NCBI RefSeq assembly: GCF_009604405.1
Contig: NZ_WEGK01000003.1
Coordinates: 186,001-250,000, forward strand
DNA length: 64,000 nt
Origin: Nocardia macrotermitis
GTDB taxonomy: Bacteria > Actinomycetota > Actinomycetes > Mycobacteriales > Mycobacteriaceae
Direction of reading: 5' to 3'
Shown: positions 7,271-15,966 of the stretch, piece by piece
How positions within the stretch are numbered: the stretch's first letter is position 1
Layout: every line of letters begins with the position of its first letter
Notes under the pieces: generated by a model
Told to the model about the DNA's origin: nothing
The model's input: the letters and a program-made list of their open reading frames with translations, nothing else
The model's database searches: none
Translations under genes and position numbers: made by a program

Positions 7271-7470
7271 TCATCGACTTGTCGGGTGCACGGTGGTTCA
7301 AGAGCAGTCGCAGCATCGGCGGCAAAGACTGCGTCGAGGTAGCTCATCTGAGCGAGGGCATGGTCGGCGTCCGAGACTCGAAGAACCCAACCGGCCCGGC
7401 ACTGATCTTCACCCCGTCCGACTGGGACACCTTCACCGACCGCCTCGCAAAGGGCACCTTCGATCAGTAA
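7267..7470 (+). CDS. DUF397 domain protein
   Basis: 67-aa DUF397 protein. Seen: WFKSSRSIGGKDCVEVAHL, then VGVRDSKNPTGPALIFTPSD and a W..F....G end, the complete hallmark of the family. ATG 7267 overlaps the stop of the XRE-DUF5753 gene by 4 bp, so they are translationally coupled. DUF397 proteins are thought to act together with the adjacent XRE protein, toxin-antitoxin-like or as co-regulators; the biochemical role is not established. Confidence 0.95.
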   Translation: MIIDLSGARWFKSSRSIGGKDCVEVAHLSEGMVGVRDSKNPTGPALIFTPSDWDTFTDRLAKGTFDQ

Positions 7471-7622
7471 CCCGCCCGATTCCCCTGCCCCACACCATTT
7501 TCGACCCACATCCCGCAGCCGAGGCCCGATGGTCGCCACAACCACGGCGACCATCGCTCCCACCCCACCGAGTGCTACGTTGAGCGAGCTTCGTTCCGAA
7601 TGATTCGCGGGGGTTCTTCCAT

Positions 7623-8135
7623 ATGCGCACTCTGATAGCACTGGCTGGCCTGTGTGTAGTCCTGGCCACGGCCGGATGCAACAAGACTCAGTCAGGATCG
7701 CCATCCTCGTCCTCAACCACGCTCAGCGACTCGGAGCTGTGGGATCCGTGTGCGTTGCCGGACAGTGCTGTCAAAGCAACTGGAGTGGATCCGAGTTCGA
7801 AGGATACGAACCCTTTCAGTGGTCCAAGGAGCGGGTGGAAGGGCTGCGCATGGAATAATGACAGCTATTTTTTGAACGTAAATTCGACGTCGCACACCAT
7901 GGCTGAGGTTCGCGCAAATGCGAGTCTGAAAAATATTCACGACGTGGAGTTAACCGGCCGTCAGGCTGTGAGTTACACGGAGCAAGGTAATGGTTGCGGT
8001 GTAGATTTTCCAACCCCGAAAGGGGTGGTAGAGATTATAATTGTGCTAGCGGGTGTGAGTAATCCGTCAGCTGAGAGTGTTTGCCCGGTCGCATTGAAAA
8101 CTGCAAACTCGCTGAACTCTTCGATTCCCAAGTGA
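7623..8135 (+). CDS. DUF3558 family lipoprotein (copy 1)
   Basis: 170-aa predicted lipoprotein. Seen: a short signal peptide ending in the lipobox LATAGC (Cys19), a Ser/Thr-rich tether, then the DUF3558 pattern with ELWDPCALPDSAVKATGVD, GWKGCAWNN, a NIHDVELTGRQAVSYTE segment and a C-terminal CPVALKTANSLNSSIPK, leaving paired Cys likely to form disulphides outside the membrane. DUF3558 lipoproteins are common around mycolata type VII loci; their role is unknown. Base composition is clearly more AT-rich than the flanks. A paralogue follows at 8479, separated by a hairpin terminator. Confidence 0.9.
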   Translation: MRTLIALAGLCVVLATAGCNKTQSGSPSSSSTTLSDSELWDPCALPDSAVKATGVDPSSKDTNPFSGPRSGWKGCAWNNDSYFLNVNSTSHTMAEVRANASLKNIHDVELTGRQAVSYTEQGNGCGVDFPTPKGVVEIIIVLAGVSNPSAESVCPVALKTANSLNSSIPK

Positions 8136-8478
8136 ATTCTATCGGCCACGAGGCGTGGTGCGCGTAGATCGTGGTCGAAGTGATCGGAATGCGCACCAGC
8201 CGATCACTTTTCGGTCCCGGATGATCAACGCCGAGTTGGAAGCGGTCATCGTCGAAGGCGGTCCGCGGCGTCATCGACCAGACGGGCGTGTCGGTTGCGC
8301 GGGTGTCTTCTGCTGTGCGGCATGGCATCTGGCCCGGGAAGTACTGTCCGGTCCGTACGCTCGCAGGCGGTAAGACGCTGGTAGCGGGCGCTGGTCCCGG
8401 CTAGTATGACTGAGCAGTCGAGTTGGGGGAGCTGTGTTGCTAAGGTGAGGCGACTTGTTCTCGATGATCGGGGGTTGT
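8136..8478. other. Intergenic gap between the two DUF3558 genes
   Basis: 343 bp without a convincing gene. It holds a strong hairpin terminator (8178-8212) after the first lipoprotein gene; the remainder must contain the promoter of the second. Short open frames in it lack protein-like composition or ribosome sites. Confidence 0.6.
8178..8212 (+). terminator. Rho-independent terminator after DUF3558 copy 1
   Basis: Perfect 10-bp inverted repeat AAGTGATCGG (8178-8187) / CCGATCACTT (8200-8209) with a 12-nt loop, followed by TTTCGG; it lies 43 bp after the stop of the lipoprotein gene. Confidence 0.75.
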
Positions 8479-8985
8479 ATGCGTGCGCTGGCAATAGCGG
8501 CTGGCCTGTTCGTAGTGCTGTCGGTGGCTGGATGCAACAAGACGTCGGGATCGGAGACTGCGGCTCCGACCACGCTGGCTGATGCTCAGTTGTGGGACCC
8601 ATGCAGTCTCTCGGACAGCGCTGTCAAGGCAGCGGGAGTGAATCCGAGCTCGAAGGATACGAACGCGTTCGGTGCACCCCAGGCTGGCTGGAAGGGCTGT
8701 GTCTGGAGAAATGATACTTATGTACTGAGTGTTTATTCTACATCGCATACGATAGATGAAGTTCGTTCGAATACGAATTTCAAGAATATTCACGATGTGG
8801 ATGTGTCCGGTCGTCAAGCGCTGAGTTATACCGAACAAGGGGAGGACTGTGGTGTAGATTTCCCTACATCGAAAGGTGTAGTGGAAATTATAGCTCGCAA
8901 GTTGGGCACCGCTGCCACACCTGTCGATGAATGTGCTGTAGCGCTTAGTTCGGCGAACTCTCTGAATTCATCAATTCCAAAGTGA
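8479..8985 (+). CDS. DUF3558 family lipoprotein (copy 2)
   Basis: 168-aa lipoprotein paralogous to the one at 7623. Seen: lipobox LSVAGC (Cys19), tether SGSETAAPT, then QLWDPCSLSDSAVKAAGVN, GWKGCVWRND, NIHDVDVSGRQALSYTE and the near-identical ending SSANSLNSSIPK. ATG 8479 is chosen over an upstream in-frame TTG (8455) because the signal peptide then has the normal basic N-region and length. It is followed 35 bp downstream by the WXG-like gene, so it may head the type VII accessory operon. AT-rich like its neighbours. Confidence 0.9.
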   Translation: MRALAIAAGLFVVLSVAGCNKTSGSETAAPTTLADAQLWDPCSLSDSAVKAAGVNPSSKDTNAFGAPQAGWKGCVWRNDTYVLSVYSTSHTIDEVRSNTNFKNIHDVDVSGRQALSYTEQGEDCGVDFPTSKGVVEIIARKLGTAATPVDECAVALSSANSLNSSIPK

Positions 8986-9020
8986 ATTCCGCTGACCAGA
9001 ACGCATGGATGGGATAGAGC

Positions 9021-9428
9021 ATGGCCGATGATAGTAAGATAGACATGAAGCAGATGTTCACCAACTTGACAAGTGGTGCAGCATCGGGACAGCTCATAAT
9101 CGAAGACGGTGTAGCGAACAAGTGCATTATGATTTGTCAAGAATTTCTGGTGGATCTAGTGCAATTTCAGTACCGCTGCTCTGGATTGACGCACGTCGAT
9201 GCGTTTGGTTCGCTAAATTCTGCGAAGGCGCTCGGACAGTCATTCAGTGATCTGGGTGATGGTGGCAGTGGAAAGGTTTCAGGATCGCTCAAGGAAGCCA
9301 TTCAGGCTCGAATTGACGCGATTCAGGAGCTTGAAAAAATGCTTACCACAGCTCGGGATAAATTCATTGCCTCGGACGAGGCTGCAAAAGATAAAATTCG
9401 TCAAGCCATGAAAAACATCAACGGCTGA
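9021..9428 (+). CDS. WXG100-like type VII secretion-associated protein
   Basis: 135-aa, mostly helical protein without a signal peptide. Seen: an N-terminal segment ASGQLIIEDGVANKCIMICQ, a middle GLTHVDAFGSLNSAKALGQ, and a long C-terminal amphipathic helix from about residue 90 (AIQARIDAIQELEKMLTTAR). No strict W-x-G is present, but the size, helix-turn-helix layout and position directly before a W-x-G protein and an EspG gene resemble the small partner of an ESX substrate pair in Nocardia. ATG 9021; 25 bp before the next gene. Exact partner and export are inferred. Confidence 0.65.
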   Translation: MADDSKIDMKQMFTNLTSGAASGQLIIEDGVANKCIMICQEFLVDLVQFQYRCSGLTHVDAFGSLNSAKALGQSFSDLGDGGSGKVSGSLKEAIQARIDAIQELEKMLTTARDKFIASDEAAKDKIRQAMKNING

Positions 9429-9453
9429 CCAGTTCGAAGGGGGATATAGAGCG

Positions 9454-10740
9454 ATGGGTTTCGGCGATTGGTTCAATACTCTTACCGGCCACCAGTTCGA
9501 CTCTAGCGTCAAACCTACGCAGAGCGAGAAGGACGCTGCGACGAAAGGTGATGCCGGTCGGTCGGCGGCGAACTCGGTCAGTAATACTCTCGGCCAGAAT
9601 TATCACGGTGAGTACCTACCTCAAACCGTCGCGCAGTTGATGGAAAATTTCGACGGCATGTCGCATGACGAGATAATAAAATATCAGAACAGTATCAATG
9701 TTCAGAGTCTCAATACGAGTGTTGACGGTTGGACCAACATCGCCAAGGACCTGGGTTCGAAGTGCGATCTGTTCAAAAATGCGATCGAAGGCCAGCTGAA
9801 CAACGGCTGGTCCGGCGCAACCGCCGAAGCCGCGAAAACCACTGTCCGCAACTTCGCCGAAGACATGAGCTCGCTGACGAACGCCGCGAACATGGTCGCC
9901 AGCAAGATCAACGACGCCACCGTCACTCTCACCCAGGTCAAGAACCAGATTCCCGGTAAGCAGTCGAGCACCAACTCGTCGCTGCTTGGCATTGTGACCA
10001 ATGTGCTGTCCCCGGGCAGCGTTGTCGCCCACGTCATGACCGATCACGGTCGGTCGAGCAACGCTCAGAATGCTGCCCGCGACGTCATGAACCACGTCTA
10101 CAAGCAGTACGTCCCGGAAGCCAATACCCAGGTTCCGAAGATGCCGGGCGTATCCCAAACCGACAAGAACGCTGGCGCCACCGGCCCGAGCGGCCCCTCC
10201 CAAAGTTCCACCGGCCCGAACACCTACAACTCCACCGGCCACAGCTACGGTTCGGGAACCAGCACGGGCACGAGTACCAGCAACGGCACGAGCACCAACC
10301 CGACCAGCACCGGAACCAGCTACAACTCGTACAACAGCACCGGCACTTCGACCAGCCCGTCGAGCCTGAATCTCCCGGACGCGACCTCCGGCCTGAGTTC
10401 CAGCTACTCGCCGACCTCGACCGCGGGCTACAGCCCATCGGGTTCCGGCACCGCGGGGACCACCGGCGGGGGCGGGTACAACTCGTCCGGCGGCGGGTTG
10501 GGTTCCAGCATTCCGGGCACGACCGCGGGCACCAACACCGCGACGGCCGCCAATGCCTCTGCCGCCAAGAACAATTCGCTCAATGGTCTGGGTGGTATGC
10601 CGCATGGCGGTAAGAAGGACGGCGAGGGTGACAGCGAGCACAAGACGCCCGACTACCTCCGAGGGGTATACGAGGAGTTGACCGGTCCCGACCCGAAGCT
10701 GCTGCCGGGCGGCGTGATCGGCGGGGACTACACCGAGTGA
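9454..10740 (+). CDS. WXG/PPE-like ESX substrate with low-complexity tail
   Basis: 428-aa protein. Seen: an N-terminal alpha-helical region (to about 225) containing the turn NNGWSGATAEAAKTT (W119, G121) flanked by long helices, as in WXG/PPE substrates; then a Ser/Thr/Gly/Pro/Tyr-rich tail of about 150 residues with repeating TSTGTSTSNGTS and GYNSSGGGLGSS patterns; finally a conserved-looking acidic end KTPDYLRGVYEELTGPDPKL. GGGGGAT stands before ATG 9454. The following espG gene argues that this is a substrate needing that chaperone. The C-terminal PDYLR segment suggests a short functional motif after the linker. No enzymatic domain recognised. Confidence 0.75.
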   Translation: MGFGDWFNTLTGHQFDSSVKPTQSEKDAATKGDAGRSAANSVSNTLGQNYHGEYLPQTVAQLMENFDGMSHDEIIKYQNSINVQSLNTSVDGWTNIAKDLGSKCDLFKNAIEGQLNNGWSGATAEAAKTTVRNFAEDMSSLTNAANMVASKINDATVTLTQVKNQIPGKQSSTNSSLLGIVTNVLSPGSVVAHVMTDHGRSSNAQNAARDVMNHVYKQYVPEANTQVPKMPGVSQTDKNAGATGPSGPSQSSTGPNTYNSTGHSYGSGTSTGTSTSNGTSTNPTSTGTSYNSYNSTGTSTSPSSLNLPDATSGLSSSYSPTSTAGYSPSGSGTAGTTGGGGYNSSGGGLGSSIPGTTAGTNTATAANASAAKNNSLNGLGGMPHGGKKDGEGDSEHKTPDYLRGVYEELTGPDPKLLPGGVIGGDYTE

Positions 10741-10784
10741 TCGGACCGATCGGAAGATGTTGTGCGGCAACTTGATACAATCAC

Positions 10785-10813
10785 CCGGCTCGCCGATGGG
10801 TTCGGCGGGCCGG
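10785..10813. terminator. Hairpin between the WXG/PPE-like gene and espG
   Basis: CCGGCTCGCCGA (10785-10796) pairs with TCGGCGGGCCGG (10802-10813), 12 bp with one mismatch and a 5-nt loop. No T-tract follows. It may be an attenuator or mRNA-stability hairpin separating substrate and chaperone expression rather than a full terminator. Confidence 0.45.
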
Positions 10814-10835
10814 TAGGCGCGTGACGGGGCGGACG

Positions 10836-11603
10836 ATGAACACTATGGCGAATGCGTGGAAGCTCACCCAGCTCGAGTTTCTCCTCGCGTGGCAGGCGCT
10901 GGGGCGCGATCGGATGCCGTACCCGATCGAATACCGTTCCGATGTCGAGGTCCGTGCGGATCTGGATCCCGACTATGCCGCTGCCGCACGGAAACTCGCG
11001 GATCTGTCCCAGGACAACGACGATCTGTACCGCGCCCTCGAGACGCTCGCGCAGCCTCGGGCGCACGTGATGGTGTTCGGTGTGCGGCGGGACGGGCGCG
11101 ATCGCCTGGTCCGCATGCACGCCGGCATCGCCGACGGCCGCAGCTCGCTGCTGGTGCAGGAGCCGGGCGACGAATTCGACACCGTCGGGGATATCCGGGT
11201 CTACTCGCACGCGGGCAACGGCGCGATCGGGCGGCTGGTGTCGCTGATGCCGCCGGTGCGGCCGGGTACGGGGCACGGCGTGTCGATCAACCGGCTGGAT
11301 CTGGACCCGCCCGAGACGTGGAGTGCCGCCGATCGCAACAGCCCGCGCGAGCAGGTGGTGCGTTTCCTGCGGCGGCCGTATCAGACCCGGGTCGAGATCA
11401 AGGTGGATCAGGGTCCGGCGCTGGATGGCTGGCAGGAGTCGGGGACCTATTTGCAGGTCGTGGATTTCGTGGACGACGGTCGTTATCTCCTCACTGTCGG
11501 TAACCGGCTCGAGGCGAGCCCGTTGACCGCGGACAAGTTGCAGGCGTCGGTGCAGCAGTTGGTCGACCGAATTCTCCAGGAGCAGCGTTCGGCCATGTGG
11601 TGA
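10836..11603 (+). CDS. EspG family ESX secretion-associated chaperone
   Basis: About 255-aa EspG-like protein. Seen: the family opening WKLTQLEFLLAWQALGRDRM, mid-strands HVMVFGVRR and DRLVRMHAGIADGRSSLLVQ, a C-terminal RTRVEIKVDQGPA-like strand pair and SGTYLQVVDFVDDGRYLLTV. EspG proteins bind PE/PPE-type substrates in the cytoplasm and hold them for one specific ESX system. ATG 10836 follows GGGGCGGA; a GTG at 10821 is an alternative. The client is most likely the W-x-G protein encoded immediately upstream. No EccA-E, MycP or other ESX core gene is in the window. Confidence 0.85.
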   Translation: MNTMANAWKLTQLEFLLAWQALGRDRMPYPIEYRSDVEVRADLDPDYAAAARKLADLSQDNDDLYRALETLAQPRAHVMVFGVRRDGRDRLVRMHAGIADGRSSLLVQEPGDEFDTVGDIRVYSHAGNGAIGRLVSLMPPVRPGTGHGVSINRLDLDPPETWSAADRNSPREQVVRFLRRPYQTRVEIKVDQGPALDGWQESGTYLQVVDFVDDGRYLLTVGNRLEASPLTADKLQASVQQLVDRILQEQRSAMW

Positions 11604-11833
11604 TCCGCCGCACTGTGTGTTCGGTCACAGCAGCGTCGGCCGCCGAATCCCGCGCGGCACTGGTCCCGGGGTGAAACCTGTTGCACAGAACCAAGCGTCG
11701 CAGGGCGCCGAATACCTGGGTGTACGGCTCAATTCCCTACCGTGGGTCCGATCGGACCGCACTGCATCGAGGCTCACACAGCGCCCGCCAATCCGGCAGC
11801 ACTAGACTCGGCAACAGATCCGGTGGAGCAGAT

Positions 11834-13012
11834 ATGGAAAGTAGGCAGCCGAACGTGACCAGTGCCATCGCATTGGGTATGCCCGCCGCACCAGCGGCGG
11901 TCCTGTCACCGCGACGCAAAACGCGCCAGCTGATGGTCGGCACCGTGGGAGTGGGTAGCGATCACCCCATCTCGGTGCAGTCCATGACCACCACCAAAAC
12001 CCACGACATCAACGCCACCCTGCAGCAGATCGCGCAGCTCACCGCTTCGGGCTGTGACATCGTGCGCGTGGCATGCCCCCGGCAGGAAGATGCCGACGCG
12101 CTGGCCACCATCGCCAGCAAATCCAAGATCCCGGTGATCGCCGACATCCACTTCCAGCCGCGCTACATCTTCGCCGCCATCGACGCGGGATGTGCTGCGG
12201 TGCGGGTGAATCCGGGCAACATCAAGGAATTCGACGGGCGCGTCGGGGAGGTCGCCAAGGCCGCCGCCGCCGCCGGAATCCCGATCCGCATCGGCGTCAA
12301 CGCCGGCTCGCTCGACAAGCGGATGCTCGAGAAGTACGGCAAGGCCACCCCCGAGGCGCTGGTCGAATCGGCGCTGTGGGAAGCCTCGCTGTTCGAGGAA
12401 CACGGGTTCGGCGATATCAAGATCTCGGTCAAGCACAACGATCCGGTGGTCATGGTCGAGGCGTACCGGCAGCTGGCCGCGCAGAGCGACTATCCGCTGC
12501 ATCTGGGCGTCACCGAGGCCGGTCCGGCGTTCCAGGGCACGATCAAGTCGGCCGTCGCTTTCGGTGCGCTGCTGAGTCAGGGGATCGGTGACACCATCCG
12601 TGTCTCGCTGTCCGCGCCGCCCGCCGAGGAGGTCAAGGTCGGGGATCAGATTCTGCAATCGCTGAATCTGCGTCCGCGCAAACTCGAGATCGTGTCCTGC
12701 CCGTCGTGCGGGCGCGCGCAGGTCGACGTCTACACCCTCGCCAACGAGGTCAGCGCCGGGCTCGACGGGCTCGAGGTGCCGCTGCGGGTGGCCGTGATGG
12801 GTTGCGTCGTCAACGGTCCCGGCGAGGCGCGCGAAGCCGATCTGGGCGTCGCCTCGGGTAACGGCAAGGGCCAGATCTTCGTGAAGGGGCAGGTCATCAA
12901 GACCGTTCCGGAACATCAGATCGTGGAAACCCTGATCGAGGAGGCCATGCGGATCGCCGAGGAGATGGGCGAGGATGCCGGTGCGGGTGATCCGGTCGTC
13001 ACCGTCAGCTGA
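11834..13012 (+). CDS. ispG: 4-Hydroxy-3-methylbut-2-en-1-yl diphosphate synthase
   Basis: 392-aa IspG (GcpE), the iron-sulphur enzyme that makes HMBPP from methylerythritol cyclodiphosphate in the MEP isoprenoid pathway. Seen: the N-terminal TIM-barrel with [21 protein letters not shown] and [13 protein letters not shown]; the C-terminal reductase-like domain with [4Fe-4S] ligands C289 and C292 (CPSCGR) and C324 ([10 protein letters not shown]), plus the conserved Glu331. ATG 11834 has GGTGGAG 6 nt upstream; the frame extends to 11681 without a better start. In M. tuberculosis gcpE follows dxr and rip1; here espG precedes it, so the upstream side is rearranged. Confidence 0.98.
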   Translation: MESRQPNVTSAIALGMPAAPAAVLSPRRKTRQLMVGTVGVGSDHPISVQSMTTTKTHDINATLQQIAQLTASGCDIVRVACPRQEDADALATIASKSKIPVIADIHFQPRYIFAAIDAGCAAVRVNPGNIKEFDGRVGEVAKAAAAAGIPIRIGVNAGSLDKRMLEKYGKATPEALVESALWEASLFEEHGFGDIKISVKHNDPVVMVEAYRQLAAQSDYPLHLGVTEAGPAFQGTIKSAVAFGALLSQGIGDTIRVSLSAPPAEEVKVGDQILQSLNLRPRKLEIVSCPSCGRAQVDVYTLANEVSAGLDGLEVPLRVAVMGCVVNGPGEAREADLGVASGNGKGQIFVKGQVIKTVPEHQIVETLIEEAMRIAEEMGEDAGAGDPVVTVS

Positions 13013-13084
13013 CGGTGACCCGGGCCCACACGCGGTAACGACCTGGGACAAATCTCCGCATCGTCCGGCTGTTCATGGCAGGCT

Positions 13085-13954
13085 GTGATCGTGCGGAGCG
13101 TGCTGGAACCCACTCGACGGAATCGGTTGTCCGGTGCGCGTCAACTTGCCAATCGGGATCTTTCGCGGGTGTTGCAGGTGCTCGATGCCGATCCGGTGGC
13201 CTCGTGCATGGTCGTGGCGCGGTTGCAGGAGTACGGCATCGAGACCCGGACCGGGCTCGGCGAGGTCTGGAGTCGGGGTGGGCCCGGTAAGTCGCTGTGC
13301 TTCTCCGGGGCGAATCTGATTCCGTTGTGCGGTGGTCGCGGTGATCTGGAGGCGTTCGCCGAACGGGCCGTGCGCTGGCCCCGGGTGTGCTCGTCGCTGG
13401 TGGGGCGGCAGGAACTGGCGTTGCCGATGTGGGAGCTGCTGAGCCGGCACTGGGGGCCGCCGCGCGAGGTGCGGTCCGAACAGCCGCTGCTGGCGTTGGA
13501 CGGGCCGTCGGCGGTGGTCGCGGACGCGAAGGTGCGACGGGTGCGGACCGATGAGCTCGATCGCTATCTGGTCGCGGCGGTCGCGATGTTCACTGAGGAG
13601 ATCGGCGTGGATCCGCGGGCCGGGGACGGTGGGCGCAGTTATCGGCGGCGGGTGGCGAGTCTGATCCAGTCCGGCCGGGCCTGGGCGCGTTTCGAGGACG
13701 GGCAGGTCGTGTACAAGGCCGAGGTCGGGGCGATGTCGCGGCGCACCGGGCAGATCCAGGGGGTGTGGGTGCATCCCGATCGGCGCGGGCAGGGATTCGG
13801 CACGCTGGGGACTGCCGCGGTGGCCAATTCGGTGGTGGCGTCGGGGCGGACCGCGAGTCTGTACGTGAACAGCTACAACGAGGTCGCCCGGCGCGCGTAC
13901 GCGACCATCGGATTCCGGCAGATCGGCACATTCGCCACAATTCTGGTGGACTGA
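13085..13954 (+). CDS. GNAT acetyltransferase with DUF4081 domain (Rv2867c-like)
   Basis: 289-aa protein. Seen: an N-terminal DUF4081-like half (NRDLSRVLQVLDADPVASCM, then SGANLIPLCGG) and a C-terminal GNAT domain with GVWVHPDRRGQGFGT (acetyl-CoA pyrophosphate loop) and YVNSYNEVARRAYATIGF. It corresponds in order and architecture to M. tuberculosis Rv2867c, between gcpE and the PBP lipoprotein. Starts at GTG 13085. Acyl acceptor unknown. About 70 bp after ispG, so possibly co-transcribed. Confidence 0.9.
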   Translation: MIVRSVLEPTRRNRLSGARQLANRDLSRVLQVLDADPVASCMVVARLQEYGIETRTGLGEVWSRGGPGKSLCFSGANLIPLCGGRGDLEAFAERAVRWPRVCSSLVGRQELALPMWELLSRHWGPPREVRSEQPLLALDGPSAVVADAKVRRVRTDELDRYLVAAVAMFTEEIGVDPRAGDGGRSYRRRVASLIQSGRAWARFEDGQVVYKAEVGAMSRRTGQIQGVWVHPDRRGQGFGTLGTAAVANSVVASGRTASLYVNSYNEVARRAYATIGFRQIGTFATILVD

Positions 13955-14026
13955 CCGGCTCGGAGCGTTCCGGGCTGCCGTGTGTCGCCCCATGGGCGGG
14001 GTGCGGGCTGGATACCATTTCACGCG

Positions 14027-15862
14027 ATGGTGACACTGCGAATTCCGCTGTCTCAGGGCAACTGTCGGCTTCCGCGTCGTCGGGCGGCGGCGGTGTTGGC
14101 CGCCGTGCTGGTCGCGGCGTCGGCGACCGCGTGCGGGGCCGGATCGCAGGGACCGGTGGCCGCGGCGGCCGATTTCGTCGGCGACTTCGCCCGGCACGAT
14201 GTGCACGCCGCGGCGGGGCTCACCAATCAGCCGGACAGGGCGGCCACCGCGCTCGCCTCGGCGTGGGACAACCTTGGCGCACAGACGATGTCGGCGCACA
14301 CCGGTTCCGCGCGGGTCGACGGTGACACCGCCACCGTCGACTACACCTACGAATGGCATCTGGCGAAGAACCGGGTCTGGAGTTATACCGGGCAGTTGCA
14401 GATGGGGCGGGTCGACGGGGGTTGGCAGGTGCGGTGGACCGCGTCGGATATCCATCCGCAGCTCGGGGACACCCAGACGATGGCGTTGCGGGAGACGCCC
14501 GCGCCGCGCGCCCGGGTCAACGAACGTTCGGGTAGCGATGTGCTGATTCCCGGTGTGGTGCACCGGATTACGTTCACGCTCGCGCAGGCCACCGACGCGG
14601 GATACACCACCAATACGCTCGGTTCGGCGCTGCACCGGTTCGACGACACCATCACCGCGAACAGCATCATGGCCGCCGCGCGCGGTGCCGGGGGCGCGTA
14701 CACCGTCGCGTTGCTGAGCGATGCGGAGTTCACCCAGGTCAGCGGGGATCTGCTCGGACTTCCCGGGGTCACCACCAGCCGGGAGTGGGATATGGTGCCC
14801 ACCGATCGCGGCTTCGCGCCCGATCTGATCACCCAGGTGCGCAAGACCGTCATCGACGAGGTGGACGGTAAGGACGGCTGGGACGTGGTCACCGTGAACG
14901 CCAACGGGGTGGATACCGATGTGTTGAAAGAGGTTGCGCCGCAGCCTGTTCCGTCGTTCGCGTTGAGTCTGGACCGGACCGTGCAGAATGCGGCGCAGCG
15001 GGCGGTGGACGGGCGGACCGACAAGACGGTGATGGTGGTCGTGCAGCCGTCCACGGGCGCGATTCTCGCTGTGGCACAGAACGAGTCGGCCGATGCGGAC
15101 GGTCCGGTCGCGATGTCGGGGTTGTATCCGCCGGGATCGACGTTCAAGACGGTGACCGCGGCGGCGGCGATGGGAGCGGGGGTGGTCACTCCCGATACGG
15201 TGCTGCCGTGTCCGGGGCAGATTGTCATCGGGGAGCGGACGATTCCGAACTACGACGGGTTCAGTCTCGGTGATGTGCCGATGTCACAGGCGTACGCGCG
15301 GTCCTGCAACACCTCGTTCGCGAAGCTCGGAAGTTCGCTCGCCAGTGACGCGCTCACCACGGCGGCCGCGAAATTCGGTGTGGGACCGGATTATTCGATA
15401 CCCGGGTTGACCACGGTCTCGGGTTCGGTGCCGCCGACCAACGACCTGACCCAGCGCACCGAGAACAGCATCGGGCAGGGGCGGGTGCTGGTGAGTCCGT
15501 TCGGGATGGCGTTGGTCGCCGCCACGGTGGCGCACGGGTCGGCACCCGTGCCGTATCTGTTGTCCGGCCATCCGACCAAGGTGTCCGCCGCTCGTCCCGC
15601 CCCCTCGCCGAAGATCATCGCGGGTCTGCGGTTGATGATGCGTCAGGTGGTTCTCGATGGCACCGCCACCCGCATTGCCGATCAGGGGGAGGTCTACGGC
15701 AAGACCGGTGAGGCCGAAGTCGACGGTGGTTCGCACTCCTGGTTCATCGGCTACCGGGGCGATATGGCGTGGGCGACGTTGATCGTCAAGGGCGGCAGCT
15801 CCGACAACGCGGTCGCCGTCACGCGGGACATGCTCGCCGCGCTGCCCGCCGGCGCGGCCTGA
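14027..15862 (+). CDS. Penicillin-binding lipoprotein, D,D-transpeptidase (Rv2864c-like)
   Basis: 611-aa class B-type penicillin-binding protein anchored as a lipoprotein. Seen: signal peptide with lipobox SATAC (Cys36); an NTF2/MecR-like N-terminal domain (about 45-165), a dimerisation-type middle (about 170-310) and a transpeptidase domain with S371-T-F-K374, S426-C-N428 and K559-T-G561. Length and architecture match the M. tuberculosis Rv2864c group. It cross-links peptidoglycan outside the membrane and is a beta-lactam target. ATG 14027 gives a normal signal peptide; the frame opens earlier at 13982 but that would add an unlikely 15 residues. Confidence 0.95.
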   Translation: MVTLRIPLSQGNCRLPRRRAAAVLAAVLVAASATACGAGSQGPVAAAADFVGDFARHDVHAAAGLTNQPDRAATALASAWDNLGAQTMSAHTGSARVDGDTATVDYTYEWHLAKNRVWSYTGQLQMGRVDGGWQVRWTASDIHPQLGDTQTMALRETPAPRARVNERSGSDVLIPGVVHRITFTLAQATDAGYTTNTLGSALHRFDDTITANSIMAAARGAGGAYTVALLSDAEFTQVSGDLLGLPGVTTSREWDMVPTDRGFAPDLITQVRKTVIDEVDGKDGWDVVTVNANGVDTDVLKEVAPQPVPSFALSLDRTVQNAAQRAVDGRTDKTVMVVVQPSTGAILAVAQNESADADGPVAMSGLYPPGSTFKTVTAAAAMGAGVVTPDTVLPCPGQIVIGERTIPNYDGFSLGDVPMSQAYARSCNTSFAKLGSSLASDALTTAAAKFGVGPDYSIPGLTTVSGSVPPTNDLTQRTENSIGQGRVLVSPFGMALVAATVAHGSAPVPYLLSGHPTKVSAARPAPSPKIIAGLRLMMRQVVLDGTATRIADQGEVYGKTGEAEVDGGSHSWFIGYRGDMAWATLIVKGGSSDNAVAVTRDMLAALPAGAA

Positions 15863-15966
15863 GTTCGTCGCGGTCGGGCTGATCGCCGTGACGTGAACGC
15901 GTTGCCGCGAAGGGATCGTCTTGCGGATGGGGCGGGGTGAATTACCTCGAGGGGATTCGGGGGAAT

